19,958 nt of DNA from Clostridiales bacterium oral taxon 876 str. F0540 (GTDB lineage Bacteria; Bacillota; Clostridia; Clostridiales; Clostridiaceae), in the NCBI GenBank assembly GCA_000466585.1, contig KE993483.1, positions 10,353 through 30,310 on the forward strand, read 5' to 3'. Position numbers and translations under genes: made by a program. Numbering within the stretch: position 1 is the stretch's first letter; each line of letters starts with the position of its first letter. Shown here piece by piece: positions 1 through 7,500 of this stretch. The notes beneath the pieces were generated by a model. The model had not been told where the DNA came from and did no database searches. It was given only the letters and a program-made list of their open reading frames with translations.

Positions 1-32
1 AGCCGAATGCTCCGCCATTGAGCTACCACGGA
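1..32 (-). tRNA. tRNA-Asn (probable), 5' part only
   Basis: Read on the minus strand, positions 32 to 1 fit the first 32 nt of a tRNA: acceptor strand TCCGTGG, U8-A9, D-arm GCTC / AATGGCG / GAGC, then anticodon stem TTCGG and loop bases C32-U33. The window ends exactly before the anticodon, so identity is inferred from resemblance to clostridial tRNA-Asn (GTT). The 3' half lies outside the window. Confidence 0.8.
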
Positions 33-50
33 ATGTTTACTACATTTGTT

Positions 51-78
51 ATTATAGCATAGAATAAAAATAATGCAA
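51..78 (-). promoter_or_regulatory. Promoter of the tRNA transcript
   Basis: On the minus strand a TTGCAT -35 (78-73) is followed after 16 nt by a perfect TATAAT -10 (56-51), about 20 nt upstream of the tRNA 5' end. This suits a stable-RNA promoter. Confidence 0.6.
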
Positions 79-110
79 TAGTTTTTTATAAACTTTTTTT
101 AAGAATATAT

Positions 111-142
111 TTGACACTTTTGATATAATGGATATATATACT
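111..142 (+). promoter_or_regulatory. Promoter for the PHP phosphatase gene
   Basis: TTGACA at 111-116 is followed by an AT-rich run giving TATATA at 133-138 (16-nt spacer) or at 135-140 (18 nt). A TATAAT at 124-129 is also present but is too close to this -35. Which hexamer is used cannot be settled by eye. Confidence 0.5.
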
Positions 143-218
143 ACAATAAAGTTCTTACATAAATTTATTAGGGCTTTTAAATTGTATATAAAATATTTTT
201 TAAAGCAAGGTGATTATT

Positions 219-989
219 ATGATATTTGACAGTCATTTACATACTAAGTTCTCTACTGATTCTAAGATGGACATAGAAGATGCTCTTAGGAAAGCAGAGA
301 GCCTAAACATAGGTCTTATAATAACTGAACATATGGATTTAAAGTATCCGGTTAAGGACAATTTTCTCTTTAACCCTGAAGAGTACTTTAACGAATATAA
401 TAAATATAGAAACAGCAATACTCTCTTAGGAATTGAACTAGGTATGAGAAGCGATTGTGTAGAAGAGAACAGACAGATTATTGAAAATTTTCCCTTTGAT
501 TATGTCATTGGATCAATACACTTAGTAGACACTATTGATATATTCAGAGAAGATTTTTATGAAGGCAGAAGTAAAAAAGAAACTTATGAACAGTATTTTG
601 CCTGCATGCTTGAATGTCTTAAGTCTCATAAGTTTATAGACAGTTTAGGTCATATAGACTATATTTCAAGATATGCTCGCTATGAGGATAAAGAGATTTA
701 TTATGAAGACTTCTCAGAGCATATCGATGAAATATTAAAAACTGCTGTTACTTCCAATATTCCCTTAGAAATAAATAGTAGAAGATTAAGAGATAAAGTT
801 TCAGCTGATAATCTAATAAAAATTTACAAAAGATTTTATGAGCTTGGCGGAAGACAGGTAACTATTGGCTCCGATGCACACAATGCTGCTGCCATAGGAA
901 ATAATATTAATATAGCACTAGAAATCGCTGACAGATGTAATTTAAAGCCTGTGTATTTTAAGGAAAGAAAAATGGAATATATGAAATAA
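219..989 (+). CDS. hisK: PHP-family histidinol-phosphatase (HisJ/HisK type)
   Basis: The predicted 256-residue cytoplasmic protein belongs to the PHP metal-dependent phosphoesterases, whose HisK/HisJ branch removes phosphate from L-histidinol phosphate in histidine synthesis. Metal-ligand motifs are in family order: SHLHT (H6, H8), TEHMD (H38), GIELG (E73), GSIHLV (H101), GHIDYISRY (H145) and GSDAH (D218, H220). Length is typical. I chose the ATG at 219 because AAGGTGA (207-213) sits 5 nt upstream; the in-frame GTG at 210 lies inside that ribosome binding site. It is monocistronic here and no other his gene is visible, so the exact substrate is inferred. A related PHP phosphatase with another phosphomonoester substrate remains possible. 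Confidence 0.85.
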   Translation: MIFDSHLHTKFSTDSKMDIEDALRKAESLNIGLIITEHMDLKYPVKDNFLFNPEEYFNEYNKYRNSNTLLGIELGMRSDCVEENRQIIENFPFDYVIGSIHLVDTIDIFREDFYEGRSKKETYEQYFACMLECLKSHKFIDSLGHIDYISRYARYEDKEIYYEDFSEHIDEILKTAVTSNIPLEINSRRLRDKVSADNLIKIYKRFYELGGRQVTIGSDAHNAAAIGNNINIALEIADRCNLKPVYFKERKMEYMK

Positions 990-995
990 AATAGA

Positions 996-1234
996 GCTGT
1001 CTCAAAACAACTAAACTTAGCGTGTTATTTGAATACGTAGAAGCATTTGAGTAAGCAGTAATAAGACTTTAATTAAAAAATTTATAAAACCGTTAAAAAT
1101 CCTATATTGTTTGAACGAAGAGAGTTTATAGGATTTAGGATTTATAAATTTTTTAATTATTAGTCTTATCTGCGAAGCGAAAGTTTCATAGAATTCAAAT
1201 AACACGTAGTAAGTTTAAGTTGTTTTGAGACAGC
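996..1234. mobile_element. MITE-like palindromic element (239 bp)
   Basis: The left end GCTGTCTCAAAACAACTAAA (from 996) is matched by the inverted right end terminating at 1234, differing by one inserted base in the first 24 nt. Symmetry continues inward in blocks: GTGTTATTTGAAT, ATAAGACT, ATTAAAAAATTTATAAA and ATCCTATA all recur as reverse complements, so nearly the whole element can fold on itself. There is no transposase; the 62-codon minus-strand frame inside is a by-product of the palindrome. The ends resemble those of clostridial insertion sequences with a GCTGTCTCAAAA terminus, an impression I could not check. No clear target-site duplication is seen. It sits between two convergent genes. 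Confidence 0.7.
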
Positions 1235-1251
1235 CACACTTTTATAAAAAC

Positions 1252-2205
1252 TTATTTAGTATTTACTATCTCTTTAGAGAACACCCAAGTCTTATTATTA
1301 AAGTCCCTGCCCTTTATATAAACCTTATTGTCTATAACTTCAACATATATCCCATAATTATCATCAGTTCTCTCCCTTGCACCATTGCTCGAAGCCTTTA
1401 AAGTATAATGAACCGCGCCGGTATGAACCATTGTAAAAGGCTGATTCAAAGTTACATTAGTAGTCTCAAGTGATGCATGTGTATGCGATGTAAATAATAT
1501 AGCCTCCGGATACTGCGATAAAATTTTTCTTATATCTTCAGCCTGATCAGTTCCAACCCAGCCTTTACTAGCATTTGAATTTAAATTTTGATGTAGAAAT
1601 ACAAATATAGATTTTCCTTTTTCGTAATCCTTTGCTATAGTTTGTTTAAACCACGCAAGCTGTTCCTTTGATATATAAGCCTTTACTGAATTAAAATCCT
1701 TTGTATTTCCATTTTCAGATCCTAAAGATATAAAATGAAATCCCTTAATCCATTTATCATGATAAACCTTCTCTTCTCCAGAAAACTGAAGGTATCTTCC
1801 TATAAAGTTCTTAACATCCTCAGCTGTATTATATTCTTTTTTATAATCAAAAAACTCATGATTTCCTATATTTTTTATTATCGTTTTTGGGAGTATTGAG
1901 CTGTTTTTACTCAAAACTTTTTTCATTGAATCATATTGGCTTTGAAGCCCTTGATCTACGGCATCTCCATTTAAAACAAGTGCATCCATATCCGGTCTAG
2001 TCTTATATAAATCATAAATAGCTGTTTGAAATTTTTCCGAGTCTTCATGAATATCTCCAAGTACAGAAAAGGAAATATCTACTTTAGGAAGGGCTGAAGC
2101 ACTTACAGTTTCGCTTACTAAAAAATTTGAGCTTCTGGTAAATATTAAAACAGGTATAGACAAGGCTATAATTGCTGCTGCTAAAAATTTTATTTTTGTT
2201 TTCAT
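1252..2205 (-). CDS. Secreted calcineurin-like metallophosphoesterase
   Basis: The 317-residue protein starts with a charged MKTKIK and a hydrophobic stretch (about 7-22), a signal peptide or N-terminal anchor, so it should act outside the membrane. The rest shows the metallophosphoesterase motifs: GDIH (D51, H53), GDAVDQG (D81), GNHEFFD (N115, H116), FLHQN (H205) and SHTH (H241, H243). In the usual GHTH motif the first residue is Gly; here it is Ser. The family hydrolyses phosphomono- or diesters with two metal ions; the substrate here is unknown. The ribosome binding site is weak (AGGGG about 13 nt upstream of the ATG). It is convergent with the PHP gene and divergent from gltX. Confidence 0.8.
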   Translation of the reverse strand: MKTKIKFLAAAIIALSIPVLIFTRSSNFLVSETVSASALPKVDISFSVLGDIHEDSEKFQTAIYDLYKTRPDMDALVLNGDAVDQGLQSQYDSMKKVLSKNSSILPKTIIKNIGNHEFFDYKKEYNTAEDVKNFIGRYLQFSGEEKVYHDKWIKGFHFISLGSENGNTKDFNSVKAYISKEQLAWFKQTIAKDYEKGKSIFVFLHQNLNSNASKGWVGTDQAEDIRKILSQYPEAILFTSHTHASLETTNVTLNQPFTMVHTGAVHYTLKASSNGARERTDDNYGIYVEVIDNKVYIKGRDFNNKTWVFSKEIVNTK

Positions 2206-2242
2206 AATTTATTTGAAACCCCTATATATAATTGTTAAAATG

Positions 2243-2271
2243 ATTATACCATACAACAAGTCAATACTTGA
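2243..2271 (-). promoter_or_regulatory. Promoter of the metallophosphoesterase gene
   Basis: On the minus strand TATAAT (2248-2243) is preceded after 17 nt by a weak TCAAGT -35 (2271-2266). A better-looking TTGACT at 2264-2259 is only 10 nt away and cannot pair with this -10. Confidence 0.45.
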
Positions 2272-2313
2272 ATTCATATTTTTAAAAATTTTCTTAAAAT
2301 ATAAAATTAAGTA

Positions 2314-2342
2314 TTGACCATACATATCCAAAACTCTATAAT
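2314..2342 (+). promoter_or_regulatory. Promoter of the T-box/gltX transcript
   Basis: TTGACC (2314-2319), a 17-nt spacer and TATAAT (2337-2342) form a near-consensus sigma-A promoter. The expected start near 2349 lies just upstream of the T-box leader. Confidence 0.8.
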
Positions 2343-2348
2343 TAATAC

Positions 2349-2639
2349 AATAATATATTATTTGTAAATACTTTGAAGAGGAATAGTAAAGAAATTATAT
2401 AATTACAGAGAGCCGATGCTGGTGGAAATTCGGTGTTTGCATTTCTTGAAAGAAGCCTTGGAGTATGGGATTGAAAATAATTAAGTAAGTCCTACGGTTA
2501 CCTTGACGTTATTCAAGGAGTGATCTGAAATATCTTATGCGCAGAGATAAATTCACGTCATCAGAGTGGATGTATTATCAATTTAGGTGGTACCGCGGAA
2601 GCAAGTCTTTCGTCCTATTAGGGACGGAGGACTTTTTTT
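2349..2639 (+). promoter_or_regulatory. T-box leader (tRNA-sensing riboswitch) of gltX
   Basis: The diagnostic T-box AGGTGGTACCGCGG is at 2585-2598. It is followed by a terminator hairpin (AGTC...CGTCC, 2604-2615, pairing with GGACG...GACT, 2622-2633) and a T-run to 2639. Stem I hallmarks are present: an AGTA element (2385-2388), AGAGAG (2407-2412) and GGTGGAAATTCGG. The expected specifier is a Glu codon; GAA at 2473-2475, followed by A, is the likely one, though I could not fold stem I to prove it. Uncharged tRNA-Glu would stabilise the antiterminator and allow transcription into gltX. Confidence 0.93.
2603..2639 (+). terminator. T-box attenuator terminator
   Basis: The stem AAGTC-ttt-CGTCC / GGACG-gag-GACTT has a five-base loop and is followed directly by seven T. 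It competes with the antiterminator containing the T-box sequence. Confidence 0.88.
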
Positions 2640-2711
2640 ATTTTAACGACCAGATTTCTTATAATAACAAGCATAGCAAACTGCTGGTACCTTAAATTGA
2701 AAGATTAGGAG

Positions 2712-2736
2712 GTAAAAGTGCTAAATGCACTTTTAC
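2712..2736 (+). promoter_or_regulatory. Hairpin enclosing the start of the leader ORF
   Basis: GTAAAAGTGC (2712-2721) and GCACTTTTAC (2727-2736) pair perfectly with a five-base loop. The stem contains the last G of an AGGAGG ribosome binding site (2707-2712) and the GTG at 2718, so folding would mask initiation of the small ORF that starts there. No T-run follows, so it is not a terminator. Confidence 0.5.
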
Positions 2737-2789
2737 GAGCAGGCTTAAACTGCCCCGTGTTCCGACAAAAAGGAGGAGAACTAATATGA
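2718..2789 (+). CDS. Possible 23-residue leader peptide coupled to gltX
   Basis: A perfect AGGAGG (2707-2712) stands 5 nt before a GTG. That GTG opens a 23-codon frame (MLNALLRAG...KGGELI, one Cys) ending with TGA at 2787-2789. The stop overlaps the gltX start as ATGA, an arrangement typical of translational coupling, and the gltX ribosome binding site lies inside the frame. The frame lies beyond the T-box terminator, so it would be translated only when readthrough occurs. Against it: it is short, it resembles no peptide I know, and a strong AGGAGG could occur by chance in a purine-rich leader. Function unknown. Confidence 0.4.
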   Translation: MLNALLRAGLNCPVFRQKGGELI

Positions 2790-4423
2790 ATGAAAATAAA
2801 CTAATTGCAGATTTACTTTTGCCAGATATAAATACTAGTCCTGATTATTATGAAAATATTTATCCTAAAAGAGTCTTGCCAGAGGGAGCTATGGTTACCA
2901 GGTTTGCACCTAGTCCTACAGGCTTTCTTCATTTAGGAAGTCTTTTTGCAGCATTTATTTATGAAAGGCTTGCACATCAAAGCGGCGGCACCTTCTATTT
3001 AAGAATAGAGGATACGGATAAAAAGAGAGAAGTTCAAGGCAGCACTTCTGAAATAATCCGAGGACTAAAGACTTATAATATCTCTTTTGATGAAGATGCT
3101 AGCTATGGGCCTCATATACAAAGTCAAAGAGAAAATATTTATAAAGCATATGTAAAATTACTTCTTGAAAAAGGTCTTGCCTACCCATGCTTCTGCACTC
3201 CCCAAGAATTAGAGGCGTTAAGAAAACTTCAAGAAGATAAAAAAGTTAATACAGGTTACTATGGGGCTTGGGCAAAGCATAGAAATATAGCTCTAAAGGA
3301 AATTAATCAAAATTTAAAGGAAGGCAAAAACTATGTAATACGCTTAAAGTCGCCTGGAAGTCCGGATAAAAGAATAATCTTTAACGACCTAATTAAAGGT
3401 AAAATTGAAATGCCTGAAAATGTTCAGGATATTGTAATCTTAAAAACAGATGGTCTTCCTACTTATCATTTCGCACATGCTGTAGATGATCATCTTATGC
3501 GAACTACACATGTAGTAAGGGGTGAAGAGTGGCTTTCTTCTACCCCAATTCATCTTCAGCTGTTTGACGTACTGGGCTTTGAGAGGCCTGAATATGCTCA
3601 CATACCTACTCTTATGAAGATGGATGGAACTTCAAAAAGAAAACTAAGCAAAAGAAAAGATCCTGAATTAGCCTTTAGTTATTACGAAGAGCAAGGTTAT
3701 CTTCCAAGGGCAGTTATAGAATATCTGCTTCATATTATAAATTCAAATTATGAAGATTGGAGAAAAGAAAATCCTTTAAGACCCTACACTGACTTCAAAA
3801 TAGATATCAACAAAATAAGCGCTTCGGGTGCTATATTCGATCTAAATAAACTTACAGCAATAAGCAAGGATATAATAGCTTTAATGAAGTCCTCAGATAT
3901 ATATGAGCTGTATTTGAAATGGTGTGAATGGTATGATACAGAAATGGCTGCTTTTCTGAAAGCTAATCCTAACTACTGCATGCAAATTTTTAATATAGAA
4001 AGAAACTCTGAAAAACCAAGAAAGGATATAGGTAAATGGTCTGACGTGCGTGAGGATATTTTCTTCTTTTTTGATGATCTGTATTATTCAAAGGATGGAG
4101 ACTATAACTTTCCGAAAGCTTTAAGCAAATATGATATTCAAGAAATCTTAAGCGGCTATATAAATGTATACTGCGAAAGCGACAGTAAAGAAATGTGGTT
4201 TAATAAACTTAAGGCTTTCGGAGAAACTCTAGGATATTCCACTAGTGTTAAAAACTTTAAGAAAAATCCATCTGCCTATAAAGGACACATTGGAGATGTC
4301 GCAATGGTATTGAGGATAGCACTGACTAAAAAATCAGCTACTCCTGATTTATACGAAATGATTAAAGTGTTGGGTACCGAAAGATTAACGGAAAGATTAG
4401 GCTTTGCCAGCAGGCTTATATAA
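2786..4423 (+). CDS. gltX: Glutamyl-tRNA synthetase
   Basis: The 545-residue cytoplasmic class I synthetase charges tRNA-Glu with glutamate. The HIGH-type site is RFAPSPTGFLHLGS (39-52) and the KMSKS-type loop is KLSKR (286-290). Also visible are the family segments RIEDTD (73-78) and VVRGEEWL (243-250), and a CFC pair (135-137) where some GluRS enzymes bind zinc. An N-terminal extension of about 35 residues precedes the catalytic core. The start is supported by AAGGAGGAG (2770-2778). Expression is controlled by the upstream T-box, as expected for an aminoacyl-tRNA synthetase. It is a single gene ended by the terminator near 4550. A nondiscriminating Glu/Gln specificity is possible and cannot be read from sequence alone. 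Confidence 0.95.
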   Translation: MNENKLIADLLLPDINTSPDYYENIYPKRVLPEGAMVTRFAPSPTGFLHLGSLFAAFIYERLAHQSGGTFYLRIEDTDKKREVQGSTSEIIRGLKTYNISFDEDASYGPHIQSQRENIYKAYVKLLLEKGLAYPCFCTPQELEALRKLQEDKKVNTGYYGAWAKHRNIALKEINQNLKEGKNYVIRLKSPGSPDKRIIFNDLIKGKIEMPENVQDIVILKTDGLPTYHFAHAVDDHLMRTTHVVRGEEWLSSTPIHLQLFDVLGFERPEYAHIPTLMKMDGTSKRKLSKRKDPELAFSYYEEQGYLPRAVIEYLLHIINSNYEDWRKENPLRPYTDFKIDINKISASGAIFDLNKLTAISKDIIALMKSSDIYELYLKWCEWYDTEMAAFLKANPNYCMQIFNIERNSEKPRKDIGKWSDVREDIFFFFDDLYYSKDGDYNFPKALSKYDIQEILSGYINVYCESDSKEMWFNKLKAFGETLGYSTSVKNFKKNPSAYKGHIGDVAMVLRIALTKKSATPDLYEMIKVLGTERLTERLGFASRLI

Positions 4424-4512
4424 GTAATTATTAAACAGTTAGTTTTTATACATGCGTATAAAATCATTTCTTGGCTATATCATTAGTTCTGTTGTGTCAT
4501 ATGACTTAAAGA

Positions 4513-4554
4513 ATTCCGCCTCTAGACTTTTTAGCCTTTAGGCGGAATCTTTTT
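4513..4554 (+). terminator. Terminator after gltX
   Basis: ATTCCGCCT (4513-4521) pairs with AGGCGGAAT (4540-4548), with an 18-nt loop, followed by CTTTTT. It lies between two convergent genes. The minus-strand side has only a weak T-run, so action on the opposite gene is uncertain. Confidence 0.85.
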
Positions 4555-4584
4555 ACTAAAGTATTATTTTAATAATATTAGGTT

Positions 4585-7500
4585 TTAGCTTCTTCTAATT
4601 TTTCTTTTTAATAGTAAGCTTAATCCAACTATTGTGGAAATTAGGCCTACCGCTACCAATACATTAAAATCTACAAAGTTACCTGTTTTAGGAAGGCTTT
4701 GTTTAGGCTGAAGATCTTTATCTACTACAAAATAATCACTGTTGTGATCAATGGAGAAAGTTATATATCCATTTGCATCCACAGTCAGCTTTTCTGCGAC
4801 TGCTTCAATAGCTTTTGTTTGTGGATTGTAGTAATAAACATAAATATTCTTCAAGTCTTTTCCTGACAGCCATGCGTCTGATAGCTTTACTTTTACTGTA
4901 GCTTTTCCTGGTAAAACACCATTCTCTGCAAAGGAAAGAATTAATGCATCAGCTCCATTTATTTTTTCCTTAATAGCTTCTCTATTAGGTGTTGTTGATT
5001 GATTAATATCAGCAATATTTACAGAAAGATCTAAATCCTTTGTGCTCCCTTTCATATCCTTTCCATCAAATATCCAGGATATAGTATCATTTGTAAATGT
5101 CACCGACTTGTCCTTTCCCTGAATTGCATCTAATATTGATTTTTTAACTTTACTGTTTTCGGCAATGCTTATTTCTGTATTAGATTTATCCGGAGCATTT
5201 GTTATTTTATCTATAGTTTCTTTAATATTTGCATCATGCTTAAGCTCTGTTATCTTTGCTTCACAAGCGGTCAATTTGCTTAAGTTAGTTATATTGACAT
5301 CATTATTTGCTGCAGTTACCAATACTCTTGCTGCTTTAACAGCTGCTTCATCTATTAAAGTAATACCCTCCGGTGCTGAAAGAGCTGTTATTGCATCTAT
5401 TGCTGCTTTTTCCTTTGCAAGCTGTGCCTGTATTGCTGACTCTGCCGCCGCTTTCAACTCAACTATTTTTGTTTCGCAGGCAGTAAGTTTGCTTAGATTA
5501 GTTATATTGGCATCATTATTTGCTGCTGTTACAAATGCTCTTGCTGCTTTAACAGCTGCTTCATCTGTTAAAGTTATCTTTTCCGGTGCCGGAAGTGCTG
5601 TTATTGCATCTATTGCTGTTTTTTCCTTTGCAAGCTGTGCCTGTATTGCTGACTCTGCCGCCGCTTTCAACTCAACTATTTTTGTTTCGCAGGCAGTAAG
5701 TTTGCTTAGATTAGTTATATTGGCATCATTATTTGCTGCTGTTACAAATGCTCTTGCTGCTTTAACAGCTGCTTCATCTGTTAAAGTTATCTTTTCCGGT
5801 GCCGGAAGCGCTGCTATGGCATCTATTGCTGCTTTTTCTTTTCTATATTGTTCATCTACAGTGTAAGTTTCTGATAAGATTTCAGACTTATTTCCTGCAC
5901 CATCAACAGCTATAAATTTTATGGTTGTAGTTTCAGTCAGAGTTATAGGTGAAGAATATTCTGTACTTGCAGTAGTCGGATTGTTTCCATCTGTTGTATA
6001 ATAGATTTTTGCAGTATTATCATTTGATGAAAGTGCAACCTTAACATTATCTTTAAGCATAGAACCCTTAATGCTTGCTGCAGCACTTGGATTTCCATAT
6101 ACCGCTCTAATGTCATCAATATAAATAGAACCTGTTTTAGCAAGATTCGTTACATCAGAAGCCATTATTCTTATTGCTCCATTAGGATGAAGTTTATATG
6201 GAGGCTTATTGAGAACTGAAGGACTTGCTTCAACATACTTCCATCCAGTCCAGTTAATAGCATCAGTAAAAGTTAAATAATCTGCTGTCTGACCAGCAAT
6301 TCCAAAATTATAATAGAGCATCATTCTAAGGGCATATCCCTGAGCCTCTGGAGTTGCATACACCCACATTCCAATCTTGGTTAGATTGTCATTTATAACA
6401 GGAGTGTTACTACCAGGACCTTCATAGACCGCGGCTGAAGTTTTTAGTGTTGCTTTACTAAAGTCAAAATTAATTTTTAATGAGTTATTACCAAACATCT
6501 TCTGAGCTGTATCTATAGCTTGGGTACCTGACACTGTTCCTGAGCCAACAGTAAAATGCCAATCTCCAAGTCCACTTTCAAAGCTTTCTATCACTTGCGG
6601 AGCTTTAGCTAATTTTAAAGCAGCTATCTTTGCTTCGCACTCAATTAGCTTATTATAGTTTGTTATCTTACTATCTGCATTTGCCTTAGTTACAAGCTCT
6701 CTTGCTTGTATTACTGCTTTCTCATCGGACAAAGTAATACTAGTTGGTACTGGAAGTGCTTCTATTGCATCAATAGCCGCTTTTTCCTTATCTGCCTGGC
6801 TTACTCCACCTTGTCCTTTTAACTGAGCGATCTTATTCTCACAGTCTACTAATTTATTAAGATTAGTTATGTTAGCATTATTGTTTGCTGCCGTTACCAA
6901 TGCTCTTGCTGCTACAACTGCACCCTCATCTGCTAAGGTAATACTTTCAGCTTCTGGCAAAGCAGCTATAGCATCTATTGCAGCCTTTTCTTTCTTAAGC
7001 TGAGCAATTTTATCTTCACAGTCTGTTAATGTACTTAAGTTTGTAATATTATTTCCAGTATCATTAGCAGCTGTTACCAGCGCCCTTGCTGCTGTTACTG
7101 CTGGCTCATCAGCTAATGTTATACTGCTTGCTGCCGGCAGCGTCTTTATTGCTGCTATTGCTTTTCTGATTGCTGTTATCTTTGACTCGCAATCTACAAG
7201 CTTTTGCAAGTTAGTTATTTTTGCATTATCATTTACCTTTGTAACCAAACTTCTTGCAGTCACTATATTGGGCTGATCACTCAGCTTAAGACTATTTGCT
7301 ACCGGCAATGCTGAAATAGCGTCATTTGCAGTTTTTTCTTTATTTAATTGAATTAATCTTTGTTCACAGCTTATCAATTTTACTAGGTTAGTTATGTCCT
7401 TATCGCTATTTGCTGCAGTGACAAGCTTTCTTGCAGCCAAAACAGCTTGTTTATCTGCTAAAGCCATTGTATCTACTGATGGCAGATTATTTATTGCAGC

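Noticed and set aside
210..218. GTG start for the PHP phosphatase
   Set aside because: The GTG is part of the AAGGTGA ribosome binding site that serves the ATG at 219.
1017..1205. 62-codon minus-strand frame inside the MITE
   Set aside because: It arises from the palindrome, has no ribosome binding site and resembles no transposase.
5165..5866. 233-codon plus-strand frame opposite the GHL10 gene
   Set aside because: It runs antisense through the repeat array and repeats its period; its Ala/Ser-rich sequence is explained by codon use of the real gene. No ribosome binding site.
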